Shown: positions 41,633-51,095 of the stretch, piece by piece
Layout: every line of letters begins with the position of its first letter
Numbering within the stretch: the first letter of the stretch is position 1
Origin: [Flexibacter] sp. ATCC 35103
GTDB lineage: Bacteria > Bacteroidota > Bacteroidia > Flavobacteriales > Flavobacteriaceae
Assembly (NCBI RefSeq): GCF_001975985.1
Contig: NZ_MTQF01000010.1
Coordinates: 62,001 to 126,000 of the forward strand
DNA length: 64,000 nucleotides
Direction: 5' to 3'
The notes under the pieces: model-generated
Database searches by the model: none
What the model saw: only the letters and a program-made list of their open reading frames with translations
What the model was told of the DNA's origin: nothing
Position numbers and translations under genes: made by a program

Positions 41633-43723
41633 CTACTTTTGGTATTTCTTATGTTTCAACATATCTGAAGCTGTTTGATAAAAAGAAATTGTTTCATTTA
41701 CTAAATCAGTTCTTTCCTTTTTCATGCATTTCTCATTATAATCAATCTGATATTCAGGTGCAACGCCTTCTTTTGCTTCTAAGCTCAGTTGAAACTGCCT
41801 TACTTGTTGCTTAGGCGATAAAATAGTTAGAACATTATCTTTTATTAAGCCAAGATCCTGATAAGTAGCGATAAAAGCTCTGGGTTTATAATCTGGTTTT
41901 AAAATATCCTGACCAAAAAACTTACTTTCGTAACTAAAGTGAAGTAAACCAAAAAGCGTAGGCATAAGATCAATTTGCGACATTAGCTGATTGTGTTTTA
42001 CAGGTTTTAAATCTGGACTGTAAATAAAAGCAGGAATTCGGTATTTGTCTAGCGGAAGCTGTGTTTTTCCTGCACTTGAAGCGCAATGATCAGCAACAAT
42101 AACAAAGACAGTATTTTTGAACCACGGTTGTTTACTCGCCATTGCAAAGAATTTTCGCAAAGCATAATCCGTATATTTTACACCGCCATCACGGGATTTA
42201 ATATCTCCGGGAATATCAATTTTATTGTTAGGATATGTAAAAGGCCTGTGATTACTAACCGTCATAATATGATTAAAAAATGGTTTGTTTTCCTTTGCTT
42301 CAGTATTCATTATCTTTATGGCTTTGTTGTACATATCCTCATCACAAACTCCCCAAACGTTTGAGAACGTGATTTCTTCAGGTTTAAAGCTTGATTTGTC
42401 TATAATCTCATAGCCATTTCCGGAATAGAAATCCTGCATATTATCAAAAAAAGCATCTCCGCCATACATAAATTTTACATTATAACCTTTATCTTTAAAA
42501 ATGGCGCCTGTTGAAAATTTATTTTTATTGTCTTCTCTTTTTACCACACTTTCACCTGCAGTTGGGGGCAAACACAAAGTCACCGCTTCAAGCCCGCGAA
42601 CAGTTCTGTTTCCGGCTGCATAAAGATTAGTAAACTGTGTGCTTTTTTGTGCTAAACTATCCAGAAACGGAGTAATATTCTGTTTGTTTCCATACATCTT
42701 CATAAACTCTGCACTGTAACTTTCGATTGTAATTAAAACAACATTTTTATGATCTTCCAGAGAATCACCTGAAATAGTACGATTGGTGTTTTCTCCTGAA
42801 ATAGCAGGAAATTGCTGTTTTAAAATTGAATACGCTTTTTCAGCAGGCAATGTTTTATAAAACTTAAAATAGTCCAGTTTGTTATTCTGAAAAGCCAGAT
42901 AGAATTTGTATAATCCATTGGCTTGTAATTCATTGACAAAAACATTTTTAGAGTTTTCAGTTTTTGCAAAAGCTGGTATTGCAACCAGAGAAACTAAAAA
43001 CAAAACAATATAGATTCCGCTAATTTTTATTTTTTCATTAAAAGTAGGAATCTCATCAATATACTTTTTTGATCCTTTCAGAATAAAATAAGTCACAATT
43101 CCTGTTACTAAAAACAAAGCCGAAAATATAGGAATTACAGGATATGACTGCATAATATTTCCAATAACCTCATTCGTATAAATTAAATAGTTTACAGCGA
43201 TAAAGTTGTATTTAACACCAAACTCATTCCAAAAGAAATATTCGCTTAAACCATTTTGAAGAATCAGTAAAACATACAAGAACATTACAAACGCAAATAA
43301 CCAGTACCTTATTTCATCTCTTAATTTTGGAAGAAAAAGCAAAAGCGAAAAAAGTATCATTTTAATACCAATAAAAATTAAAACGATTCGCGGCAAAGCA
43401 CCGCCGTATTCATCTAAAATACTTTTTCCGGAAGCAACGTATAAAAATAAAGCAGCAAGAAATGCCAAAATAATATAGCCGGAAGGTTTGTTGTATTTAG
43501 AATTTGAAATAAAAATTAAATACAGCCATAAAAAGACACTCGCAATGATAAAAACAAAAAAGTCTGAAATAAGGCCTATGCTAAAGATTTTCAGACTTTC
43601 GAGAATGCTGAATGAACTTTGCGTTATCGGATGAAAAAACAAAACGATTCGCAATAAAAAACTTACAATAAAATAGAATAAAGCAAGATTGTAAAAAGGA
43701 GAAAGTTTTTTGTAAAAGACCAT
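41633..43723 (-). CDS. LTA-synthase-like membrane sulfatase family protein
   Basis: This 696-residue protein has five or so membrane helices in the first ~220 residues. An extracytoplasmic sulfatase/alkaline-phosphatase-fold domain follows at about 320-630. Metal-site and nucleophile texts are VLITIESYSAEFM, NRTVRGLEAVTLCLPP (candidate Thr nucleophile) and FVIVADHCASSAG. In Gram-positive bacteria the family polymerises glycerol phosphate; in Bacteroidota it more likely transfers a phospho-group to lipids or glycans. A TAATTTTG element on its strand lies at 43739-43746. Confidence 0.85.
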   Translation of the reverse strand: MVFYKKLSPFYNLALFYFIVSFLLRIVLFFHPITQSSFSILESLKIFSIGLISDFFVFIIASVFLWLYLIFISNSKYNKPSGYIILAFLAALFLYVASGKSILDEYGGALPRIVLIFIGIKMILFSLLLFLPKLRDEIRYWLFAFVMFLYVLLILQNGLSEYFFWNEFGVKYNFIAVNYLIYTNEVIGNIMQSYPVIPIFSALFLVTGIVTYFILKGSKKYIDEIPTFNEKIKISGIYIVLFLVSLVAIPAFAKTENSKNVFVNELQANGLYKFYLAFQNNKLDYFKFYKTLPAEKAYSILKQQFPAISGENTNRTISGDSLEDHKNVVLITIESYSAEFMKMYGNKQNITPFLDSLAQKSTQFTNLYAAGNRTVRGLEAVTLCLPPTAGESVVKREDNKNKFSTGAIFKDKGYNVKFMYGGDAFFDNMQDFYSGNGYEIIDKSSFKPEEITFSNVWGVCDEDMYNKAIKIMNTEAKENKPFFNHIMTVSNHRPFTYPNNKIDIPGDIKSRDGGVKYTDYALRKFFAMASKQPWFKNTVFVIVADHCASSAGKTQLPLDKYRIPAFIYSPDLKPVKHNQLMSQIDLMPTLFGLLHFSYESKFFGQDILKPDYKPRAFIATYQDLGLIKDNVLTILSPKQQVRQFQLSLEAKEGVAPEYQIDYNEKCMKKERTDLVNETISFYQTASDMLKHKKYQK

Positions 43724-43738
43724 GAAGTTATTTTTTCA

Positions 43739-43746
43739 CAAAATTA
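43739..43746 (-). promoter_or_regulatory. -7 promoter element of the sulfatase-like gene
   Basis: On the minus strand this reads TAATTTTG, 15 nt before the start codon. No -33 TTG is seen. Confidence 0.35.
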
Positions 43747-43874
43747 ATTCTGATAAATTAGTTCCGGATGAAGTTATGCTTTTACCTTGCTTAGTGTAAA
43801 CTTAAAATTTACTTAAGATGATACTCTTTTCGCTATTCTAATGGTTTTAAGCCATTTCTGAAAAGTAAAATATC

Positions 43875-43882
43875 TATCTTTG
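43875..43882 (+). promoter_or_regulatory. -7 promoter element of the two-component operon
   Basis: TATCTTTG matches TAnnTTTG and lies 41 nt before the response-regulator ATG. Confidence 0.45.
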
Positions 43883-43922
43883 AATCATAAAAACAAGATA
43901 TAATCATAATTAGAAAAGGCAA

Positions 43923-44588
43923 ATGCATATTTTAATAGTTGAAGATGAGTTAGGTATTATTCAGTTTTTGCAACAAGGTTTGCAAGAAGAAGGCTATCAG
44001 GTTACAACAGCAAATGACGGATCAAAAGGTTTTGAACTGGTTCAGAATCAGAAATTTGATTTGATTTTATTAGATTGGATGCTGCCAAAAATTAATGGTC
44101 TCGATTTATGCAAAGCCATTAGAGTTAAGGATCAGACGACGCCAATTATTTTTTTGACTGCAAAAGATACCGTTCAGGAAACGATAGAAGGTTTAAAGGC
44201 CGGCGCGAATGATTATATCAAAAAGCCTTTTAGTTTTGAGGAATTGGTAGAACGAATTAAAATTCATTTCAGAAATCAAAAAGGTTCCGAAGTCCTTACG
44301 TTAGGAACTATAAAAATGGATTTATCTAAACATATTGTCCTGAAAAATGAGGAAGAGATAGCACTCACACAACGCGAGTTTGAACTATTGACCTATTTAA
44401 TAAAAAATAAAGGAAAAGTGTGTACCAGAAATCAGATTTTAAAAGATGTCTGGGAGATTAATTTTGAATACGATACAGGTGTAATTGATGTTTTTATGAA
44501 TGCCATTCGAAAAAAACTCAATCTAAAAATTGAAGAAGATTATATTAAAACAATTCGCGGTATAGGCTATATCGCTAACGACTTATAA
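43923..44588 (+). CDS. OmpR/PhoB family response regulator
   Basis: This 221-residue regulator has a receiver domain with acidic residues in IVEDE, phosphoacceptor Asp51 in LLDWMLPKING, and Lys in YIKKPFSFEELVERI. The C-terminal winged-helix domain (about 125-221) shows LTQREFELLTYLIKNKGKVCTRNQIL and VFMNAIRKKL...IRGIGY. It is directly followed by its histidine kinase, with no base in between. The signal is unknown. Confidence 0.93.
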   Translation: MHILIVEDELGIIQFLQQGLQEEGYQVTTANDGSKGFELVQNQKFDLILLDWMLPKINGLDLCKAIRVKDQTTPIIFLTAKDTVQETIEGLKAGANDYIKKPFSFEELVERIKIHFRNQKGSEVLTLGTIKMDLSKHIVLKNEEEIALTQREFELLTYLIKNKGKVCTRNQILKDVWEINFEYDTGVIDVFMNAIRKKLNLKIEEDYIKTIRGIGYIANDL

Positions 44589-45989
44589 ATGTTACAACTT
44601 TCTTTTAAAAATAGAATTGCACTCAACTATATTATTACAACCGGTTTACTGATTGCAGCAGTTTTTTCGGTTATATATTCTATTGTAAAACATACCGTTT
44701 ATAGTCATATCGACGAAAATATCAAGGTCGAAATTCAGAACCATCTCGATGAAATCAAAGAAGTAGGAAACAAAGTAATCCTTATTGACGAAGAAGAATG
44801 GAAAGAACGGGAACATAATACAGTAGATGTAAATCCTGTATTTGTTGAATTTCTGGATGTAAACAAGAAAATTATAGAAAAAGCACCCAATCTTAAAACT
44901 GAAACACTTGAGTTTAATGATTCAGTAGAAGATTTTGAACTATTTGATACCAAAATGGGTGATCACGCCATCAGGCAAATTCAGGTTCCGCTTCATATTA
45001 AAAACAAAAAAATAGGATATGTAATTGTAGCCATGTCCTTGGCAGATTCTAAAATGGTATTAAACAATTTGTTTGATATTATGTGTTTGTCCTTTTTGGG
45101 TATTTTGATATTGCTGTTTTTTATAGCCCGTTTTTTTGCAGGAAGAAGTATAAAACCTATAAATGCGATTATTAATACCTCGAAAATTATCACCAAGGAT
45201 AATTTGAAAACCAGGATTGAGCTGCCCAGAACACGCGACGAATTATACACACTTTCTAAAACCATAAACAATTTATTAAACCGAATTGAAGATGCTATAG
45301 AACGTGAAAAACAATTCACATCTGACGCTTCCCATGAATTAAGAACACCACTTACCGTTATTAAAGGAACACTTGAAGTATTGATTCGTAAACCGCGGGA
45401 TAATAAGGAATATGAAGAAAAAATAAATTATTGTATAAACGAAGTAGATCACTTAAATATGTTAGTAGATCAGCTTCTTTTAATGGCACGTTTTGAAAAT
45501 CAGAAAAAGAATATTGTTACAGAATCCGTTTACTTAAATGCACTTATTCTGGATGTCTTAAAGTTGAATTCTGATAAAATAAACAATCGCAAAATCAATA
45601 TTAAATTTGATGCCGAAAAAGACTATTATACAAAATCAGATACCTTTTTAGTCATTACAATTTTACGAAACATTATTTCTAACGCAATTAAATATACAAA
45701 CGATGACGGAGAGATTGCTATTTTGCTTGCAGAAGAAAACGGAAAAATAATTTGTAAAATTTCAGACACCGGAATCGGAATTGCTAAAGATGATTTGGTT
45801 ACTATTTTAAATCCCTTTTTTAGATCAAATTCTACAGATCATCCTGAAATTAAAGGAACAGGATTAGGTTTGTCTATCGTAAAGAGAATCACGGAACTGC
45901 TTCATATTAAGTTTAAGATTGATAGCGAAATAGGAGTAGGAACAACCGTAATTTTGAGTTTTAACGATAATATGAAATCGTTATCGTAA
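44589..45989 (+). CDS. Membrane sensor histidine kinase
   Basis: This 466-residue kinase has two membrane helices (about 12-34 and 162-183) around a periplasmic sensor domain of ~125 residues. A HAMP region follows, and then the H-box SDASHELRTPL with His249. The N box (NIISNAIKYTNDDG), G1 (KISDTGIGIAKDD) and G2 (GTGLGLSIV) of the ATPase domain are intact. The start codon abuts the regulator stop codon, so the two are translated together. Relatives such as CusS sense metals, but nothing here shows the ligand. Confidence 0.92.
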   Translation: MLQLSFKNRIALNYIITTGLLIAAVFSVIYSIVKHTVYSHIDENIKVEIQNHLDEIKEVGNKVILIDEEEWKEREHNTVDVNPVFVEFLDVNKKIIEKAPNLKTETLEFNDSVEDFELFDTKMGDHAIRQIQVPLHIKNKKIGYVIVAMSLADSKMVLNNLFDIMCLSFLGILILLFFIARFFAGRSIKPINAIINTSKIITKDNLKTRIELPRTRDELYTLSKTINNLLNRIEDAIEREKQFTSDASHELRTPLTVIKGTLEVLIRKPRDNKEYEEKINYCINEVDHLNMLVDQLLLMARFENQKKNIVTESVYLNALILDVLKLNSDKINNRKINIKFDAEKDYYTKSDTFLVITILRNIISNAIKYTNDDGEIAILLAEENGKIICKISDTGIGIAKDDLVTILNPFFRSNSTDHPEIKGTGLGLSIVKRITELLHIKFKIDSEIGVGTTVILSFNDNMKSLS

Positions 45990-46086
45990 ATACAAAAAAT
46001 CAAATAAAATAATCTCTTAGACTTTTTTTTAACAATAAACTGTTGTTAAGTTAAATTAAAAATAGCGATTTTATGAAATTAACTAT

Positions 46087-46094
46087 TATATTTG
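46087..46094 (+). promoter_or_regulatory. -7 promoter element of the his operon
   Basis: TATATTTG matches TAnnTTTG and lies 36 nt before the leader peptide ATG. The 309-nt gap 45990-46298 holds this promoter, the leader peptide and the attenuator. Confidence 0.5.
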
Positions 46095-46129
46095 CAACCG
46101 AATCAAAGAATTAAAAAACAAACCAAGTC

Positions 46130-46189
46130 ATGATTTCTATTCAATTACATCATCATCATTTTCATTATTGCTCTCAAGCGATGTGTTAA
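46130..46189 (+). CDS. hisL: his operon leader peptide
   Basis: This 19-residue frame reads MISIQLHHHHFHYCSQAMC and includes four consecutive His codons plus one more (5 of 19). It is followed 28 nt later by a strong terminator hairpin and then hisG. Ribosome stalling at the His codons when charged tRNA-His is scarce would favour an antiterminated structure, as in classical attenuation. The competing antiterminator fold was not computed. Confidence 0.82.
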   Translation: MISIQLHHHHFHYCSQAMC

Positions 46190-46216
46190 TGGTATGCATG
46201 TAAATCATCATATTTT

Positions 46217-46250
46217 AAAACCCGTTTGAGTACATCAAACGGGTTTTTTT
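46217..46250 (+). terminator. his attenuator
   Basis: AAAACCCGTTTGA-GTACA-TCAAACGGGTTTTTTT is a perfect stem followed by a T-run, located between the leader peptide and hisG. Confidence 0.85.
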
Positions 46251-46298
46251 ATTCCTATTCTTTGTACTCAAACTATTAATCCGACAAAAACTAAAAAA

Positions 46299-47156
46299 AT
46301 GAGTACGTTAAAAATTGCAATTCAAAAATCAGGTCGTTTAAACGAAGACAGCATTCAAATTCTAAAAGATTGCGGTATTTCGATTAATAACGGAAACGAT
46401 CAGTTAAAAGCAGAAGCTTCAAATTTTCCACTGGAAGTTTTATACCTAAGAAATTCAGATATTCCTCAATATTTAATTGACGGAGTTGTAGATCTTGCTA
46501 TTGTAGGAGATAATCTGTTGGTAGAGAAAGGAAAACATATTGAAGTAATTCAGAAATTAGGATTTTCAAAATGCAAAGTTTCTGTTGCTGTTCCTAAAAC
46601 ATTCGAATACAATTCTATACAAGATCTTGCAGGTTTACGTATTGCAACTTCTTATCCAAATACTGTCAACGAATATTTCAACTCTTTTGGATTAACAGTT
46701 GACATTCACCAAATTTCAGGTTCTGTAGAAATTGCTCCAAACATTGGTCTTGCAGATGCAATTGTAGATATTGTTTCCAGCGGAAGCACCTTATTCAAAA
46801 ATAATTTAAGAGAAGTAGAAGTAATCCTGAAAAGTGAAGCAGTTTTAGCCGTTTCACCAAAAGTTTCGCCGGAAATTCAGAAACACATCGATACCTTAAA
46901 ATTCAGAATCCAATCGGTTTTAAGAGCAAGAAATTCAAAATATATCCTGATGAATGTGCCAAATGATAAAATTGACGAAATTGGGAAAATTTTACCGGTT
47001 TTAAGAAGTTTAACCGTTTTGCCATTAGCACAAGAAGGCTGGAGCAGCGTACACTCTGTAATCGATAAAGATACTTTTTGGGATGTAATTGATAAACTAA
47101 AAGAAGCCGGAGCCGAAGGAATTTTAGTTTGTCCAATCGAAAAAATGGTTCTTTAG
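46299..47156 (+). CDS. hisG: ATP phosphoribosyltransferase, long form
   Basis: This 285-residue enzyme starts histidine synthesis by joining ATP and PRPP. The start TLKIAIQKSGRLNEDSIQILKDCGI, the VDLAIVGDN segment and the PRPP-binding IVDIVSSGSTLFKNNLRE are clear. The length and the extra C-terminal domain (about 210-285, ending EGILVCPIEKMVL) identify the long, histidine-inhibited form that needs no HisZ. It is the first gene after the attenuator. Confidence 0.96.
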   Translation: MSTLKIAIQKSGRLNEDSIQILKDCGISINNGNDQLKAEASNFPLEVLYLRNSDIPQYLIDGVVDLAIVGDNLLVEKGKHIEVIQKLGFSKCKVSVAVPKTFEYNSIQDLAGLRIATSYPNTVNEYFNSFGLTVDIHQISGSVEIAPNIGLADAIVDIVSSGSTLFKNNLREVEVILKSEAVLAVSPKVSPEIQKHIDTLKFRIQSVLRARNSKYILMNVPNDKIDEIGKILPVLRSLTVLPLAQEGWSSVHSVIDKDTFWDVIDKLKEAGAEGILVCPIEKMVL

Positions 47157-47252
47157 GGCTTCGCCCGCATTAGGCTTTAGGCAATAAGCTTTAAGCCCAA
47201 AAAATGACAAAGTTACTAAAGCTTAAAGCCTATAGCTTATAGCATAAAGCAT
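47157..47252. repeat. Intergenic word-palindrome, GCTTTAAGC/GCTTAAAGC family
   Basis: AGGCTTTAGGCAATAAGCTTTAAGC is mirrored by GCTTAAAGCCTATAGCTTATAGC. It fills the hisG-hisD junction and ends 8 nt before the hisD ATG. Confidence 0.75.
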
Positions 47253-47259
47253 AAAAAAA

Positions 47260-48543
47260 ATGAATAAAATAGACAATCCAAAACCAGAAACCTGGTCAGA
47301 AATATTAAAAAGACCAACCAAAACTATCGATGATATCGAAGTTACGGTAAAAGAAATCTTCAAGGAAGTACAGAAAAAAGGAGATGAAGCAGTTGCTAAA
47401 TACACTTCGATTTTCGACGGAATTGCTTTAGATAATTATGAAGTTACAACGACAGAAATTGAAGAAGCGGTAAACTCAATTTCCGAAGAATTAAAAGACG
47501 CGATTCAATTAGCAAAAGCAAATATTTTAAAATTTCACACCGCTCAAAAAACAGATAAAACCTCTGTTGAAACTATTGAAGGCGTAAATTGCTGGCAGGA
47601 AAAAAGACCTATTCAAAAAATCGGATTATATATTCCGGGCGGAACGGCACCTTTATTTTCAACCGTTTTAATGTTGGCTGTTCCGGCAGAAATTGCAGGT
47701 TGTAAAGAAATCGTTTTGTGCTCGCCACCCGATAAAACCGGAAAAATAAATCCTGCAATTTTATATGCCGCTAATTTATGTGGCGTAACAAAAATATTAA
47801 AAGTGGGTGGAATCCAAGCAATTGCAGGAATGACATTCGGAACAAAATCAATTCCTAAAGTATATAAAATCTTCGGACCTGGAAATCAGTTTGTAACTGT
47901 GGCAAAGCAACTGGCAACACAATTTGGAGTAGCGATCGATATGCCGGCAGGACCTTCAGAATTGTTAGTTATAGCAGATGATACAGCAGTTCCGGCTTTT
48001 GTAGCTTCAGATTTATTGTCTCAGGCAGAACACGGAACAGATAGTCAGGTTATTTTAGTTTCGACTTCAAAAAAATTGATTGATGCTGTCGAAAAAGAAA
48101 TTCAGATTCAGGTTGAAGAACTTCCCAGAAAAGACATTGCAAAAAAAGCGATCGAAAATTCAAAACTAATTTATGTCGAAAATGATCAGATTGCATTGGA
48201 TCTAATCAACGAATACGGACCAGAACACTTTATTATCTGTTCAGAATTTGATGACTTCTATTGTAATGGGGTTTTGAATGCAGGTTCGGTTTTTATTGGG
48301 AATTATACACCTGAAAGTGCCGGAGATTATGCATCAGGAACAAACCACACGCTGCCAACAAATGGATATGCCAAGAATTATAGCGGAGTAAATCTGGATA
48401 GTTTTATGAAATCTATGACGTTCCAGAAAATCTCAGAGAAAGGAATTCAAAACATTGGCCGCGCTATCGAAATTATGGCAGAAGCCGAAGGTTTACAAGC
48501 GCATAAGAATGCTGTGACGTTGAGATTGGATAGTTTGAAATAG
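47260..48543 (+). CDS. hisD: Histidinol dehydrogenase
   Basis: This 427-residue enzyme oxidises L-histidinol to L-histidine in two NAD-dependent steps. Signature texts are IGLYIPGGTAPLFSTVLM, FGPGNQFVTVAKQLA, and the zinc-site region DMPAGPSELLVIADD...DLLSQAEHGTDSQ. The catalytic His is in EYGPEHFII, and TNHTLPTNGYAKNYSGV completes the active site. The length matches the family. Confidence 0.97.
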   Translation: MNKIDNPKPETWSEILKRPTKTIDDIEVTVKEIFKEVQKKGDEAVAKYTSIFDGIALDNYEVTTTEIEEAVNSISEELKDAIQLAKANILKFHTAQKTDKTSVETIEGVNCWQEKRPIQKIGLYIPGGTAPLFSTVLMLAVPAEIAGCKEIVLCSPPDKTGKINPAILYAANLCGVTKILKVGGIQAIAGMTFGTKSIPKVYKIFGPGNQFVTVAKQLATQFGVAIDMPAGPSELLVIADDTAVPAFVASDLLSQAEHGTDSQVILVSTSKKLIDAVEKEIQIQVEELPRKDIAKKAIENSKLIYVENDQIALDLINEYGPEHFIICSEFDDFYCNGVLNAGSVFIGNYTPESAGDYASGTNHTLPTNGYAKNYSGVNLDSFMKSMTFQKISEKGIQNIGRAIEIMAEAEGLQAHKNAVTLRLDSLK

Positions 48544-48705
48544 AGTATAGAATAGAGAAAAAAAGAAGCAAGAAGCAAGAGAAAAGATTATAGAACATAG
48601 AAAAAAGAAGCGAGAGTAAGAAGAAAGAAGAAAGAATCAATGTTAAAGAATTAGATTTAAGTCTATAATCTTTGCTCTTTGTTCTTTGCTCTTTCCTCTC
48701 CTTAA
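48544..48705. repeat. Intergenic word-palindrome, GAAGCAAGAG/CTTTGCTC family
   Basis: The purine half (AGTATAGAATAGAG, GAAGCAAGAAGCAAGAG, AGAAAGAAGAAAGAA) is mirrored by CTTTGCTCTTTGTTC and TTTGCTCTTTCC. It ends 11 nt before the hisC ATG and makes a false 10-residue extension of hisC. Confidence 0.75.
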
Positions 48706-48715
48706 AATAAAAAAA

Positions 48716-49762
48716 ATGAAATTCGACATAAATACAATAACACGTGAAAATGTAAAAACATTGAAACCTTATTCGTCAGCAAGAGATGAATTTGAGGATT
48801 TTGATACTGCGCAAATGATTTTTTTGGATGCGAATGAAAATCCGTTTCAGAACGGTGTTAATCGTTATCCGGATCCTCAGCAGAATTCGGTTAAGGCGAT
48901 TTTGGCAAAGAATAATAAGGTAAAATCAAGTCAGATTTTGTTAGGAAACGGAAGCGATGAAGTGTTAGATTTGCTTTTCAGGGCTTTTTGTGAGCCTAAA
49001 ATCGACAATATTATTTCATTACCGCCAACATACGGAATGTACAGCGTTTTGGCCAATATTAATGCGGTAGAAAATAAGGAAGTTTTACTTTCAACAGATT
49101 TTCAGCCACAGGTAGAACAGATTTTAGATGCTGTTGATGAGAACACTAAAATCATCTTTTTGTGTTCGCCAAATAATCCAACAGGTAATTCTTTTTCGGA
49201 TGAAAGTGTGGTGAAATTGCTTCAGAATTTTAAAGGCTTAATTGTAATCGATGAAGCATATATTGATTTTTCGGATAAGGAAAGCTGGTTGACAGAAATT
49301 GACGAATACCCTAATTTAGTGATTACACAAACTTTGTCAAAAGCATATGGCTTGGCAGGAATTCGATTGGGAATTTGTTATGGATCTGAAGCGGTGATTT
49401 CGGTTTTAAACAAAATAAAACCTCCGTATAATGTAAATGAATTAACACAGCAAAGAGCAATAATTCGTTTGAATGATTTGGATAAAATAAAAGAAGAAAT
49501 AGGTTCTATTATTGAGCAAAGAGAAGAGTTGCTTAAAGTTTTACTTGAAGTTAGTTTTGTAGAAAAAGTATATCCTACTGAAGCTAATTTTGTATTAGTT
49601 AAAGTTGATGATGCCAATAAAAGATACGATCAATTAATCGCAAAAGGAATTGTAATTCGTAACAGAACAACTCAGCCTTTATGTGAAAACTGTCTTCGTT
49701 TTACGATTGGAATTCCGGAGGAAAATGCAGTTTTGATTAAAGAATTGAAGTTGTTAAAATAG
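48716..49762 (+). CDS. hisC: Histidinol-phosphate aminotransferase
   Basis: This 348-residue PLP enzyme converts imidazole acetol phosphate to histidinol phosphate. The fold type I motifs are LDANENPFQNGVNRYPDPQ, LGNGSDEVLDLLFRAF, CSPNNPTGNSF and the PLP lysine in TQTLSKAYGLAGIRLG, followed by RNRTTQPLCENCLRFTIG near the end. The frame is open back to 48686, but those residues are encoded by the repeat, so ATG 48716 (MKFDINTITRENV) is chosen. Confidence 0.95.
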   Translation: MKFDINTITRENVKTLKPYSSARDEFEDFDTAQMIFLDANENPFQNGVNRYPDPQQNSVKAILAKNNKVKSSQILLGNGSDEVLDLLFRAFCEPKIDNIISLPPTYGMYSVLANINAVENKEVLLSTDFQPQVEQILDAVDENTKIIFLCSPNNPTGNSFSDESVVKLLQNFKGLIVIDEAYIDFSDKESWLTEIDEYPNLVITQTLSKAYGLAGIRLGICYGSEAVISVLNKIKPPYNVNELTQQRAIIRLNDLDKIKEEIGSIIEQREELLKVLLEVSFVEKVYPTEANFVLVKVDDANKRYDQLIAKGIVIRNRTTQPLCENCLRFTIGIPEENAVLIKELKLLK

Positions 49763-49862
49763 AAGAAAGAATATAGAGCAAAGAAGAAAGAAAAAAATGA
49801 AAGAGCTTTTTGGATACAATGAAAAGTCTATTTTCTTTACTCTTTTTTCTTTATTCTCAAAA
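49763..49862. repeat. Intergenic word-palindrome, AGAAAGAATATAGAGCAAAG family
   Basis: A purine half (AAGAAAGAATATAGAGCAAAG, AAGAAAGAAAAAAATGAAAG) is mirrored by CTATTTTCTTTACTC and TTTTCTTTATTCTC, ending 8 nt before the hisB ATG. Confidence 0.65.
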
Positions 49863-49870
49863 ATAAATAT

Positions 49871-51007
49871 ATGAAAAAAGTACTTTTTATCGATCGTGAC
49901 GGAACGATTGTTTTAGAACCTGAAAATTACCAATTAGATGCTTTGGAGAAAGTAGAATTTTACCCAAAAGCGTTTCAATATCTGGCAAAAATTGCCAATG
50001 AATTAGATTATGAATTGGCGATGGTAACCAATCAGGACGGATTAGGAACGGATAGTTTTCCGGAAGATACGTTTTGGCCAACGCAAAATTTTATCCTGAG
50101 AGCCTTTGAGAACGAAGGAATTTTGTTTGATGATATTTTTATAGACAGATCATTTCCTGCGGATAATGCGCCAACACGCAAGCCAAGAACGGGAATGTTG
50201 ACAAAATATATTGATAATCCGGAGTATGATTTGGCTAATTCTTTTGTTTTGGGAGATCGTTTAACTGATGTTGAACTGGCTAAAAACCTGGGTGCAAAAG
50301 CAATTTTTATCAATGATAATGATGGAATTGGCAGCAATGAAATTTCATCGAAACGTGAAGAATTAGACGAAACCATTATTCTTCAAACGATGAGTTGGAA
50401 GGAGATTTATGAGTTTTTGAAATTGGAAGCACGTTCAGCTTCGATTACGCGTAAAACGAATGAAACAGATATTTTTATCGATTTGAACCTTGACGGAACA
50501 GGAAAAAGTAAAATCGAAACCGGGATTGCTTTTTTCGATCATATGCTGGATCAAATTGCACGTCATGGTCAAATGGATTTGGAGATTTTGGTAAAAGGCG
50601 ATCTTGAAGTTGATGAACATCACACGATTGAAGATACTGCAATTGCTTTAGGCGAAGTTTTCGCGAAAGCTTTAGGTAATAAATTAGGAATCGAACGTTA
50701 CGGTTTTTGTTTACCAATGGACGATTGTTTGGCGCAAGTTGCAATTGATTTTGGCGGAAGAAACTGGCTGGTTTGGGAAACCGAATTCAAACGTGAAATG
50801 GTTGGAAAAATGCCAACAGAAATGTTTTATCATTTCTTTAAATCATTCTCAGACGGCGCCAAAGCGAACATCAACATAAAAGCAGAAGGAACAAACGAAC
50901 ACCATAAAATTGAAGCAATCTTTAAGGCATTCGCAAAAGCCATAAAAGTAGCGGTGAAAAGAGATACAGAAAAAATGATTTTACCTTCGACAAAAGGAAT
51001 GCTTTAA
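49871..51007 (+). CDS. hisB: Bifunctional histidinol-phosphatase / imidazoleglycerol-phosphate dehydratase
   Basis: This 378-residue fusion performs two steps of histidine synthesis. The HAD-type phosphatase domain (1-165) has the nucleophile pair Asp9/Asp11 in LFIDRDGTIV and LGDRLTDVELAKNLGA. The dehydratase domain (about 190-378) has the paired metal-binding motifs DEHHTIEDTAIALG and EGTNEHHKIEAIFKA and the FFDHMLDQIARHG segment. The fusion is common in enterobacteria and Bacteroidota. The order GDCB is kept. Confidence 0.96.
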   Translation: MKKVLFIDRDGTIVLEPENYQLDALEKVEFYPKAFQYLAKIANELDYELAMVTNQDGLGTDSFPEDTFWPTQNFILRAFENEGILFDDIFIDRSFPADNAPTRKPRTGMLTKYIDNPEYDLANSFVLGDRLTDVELAKNLGAKAIFINDNDGIGSNEISSKREELDETIILQTMSWKEIYEFLKLEARSASITRKTNETDIFIDLNLDGTGKSKIETGIAFFDHMLDQIARHGQMDLEILVKGDLEVDEHHTIEDTAIALGEVFAKALGNKLGIERYGFCLPMDDCLAQVAIDFGGRNWLVWETEFKREMVGKMPTEMFYHFFKSFSDGAKANINIKAEGTNEHHKIEAIFKAFAKAIKVAVKRDTEKMILPSTKGML

Positions 51008-51008
51008 A

Positions 51009-51076
51009 ATTTGTTTCAAGTTTAAAGTTTCAGGTTTCACGTTATGTGGAGCAACTTGAAACTTGAAACTTGAAAC
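51009..51076. repeat. Intergenic word-palindrome, GTTTCAA/TTGAAAC family
   Basis: TTGTTTCAAGTTTAAAG and TTTCAGGTTTCACG are mirrored by AACTTGAAACTTGAAAC, repeated three times, in the hisB-hisH junction. It ends 20 nt before the hisH ATG. Confidence 0.75.
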
Positions 51077-51095
51077 AAAAGAAACAAAAAACAAA

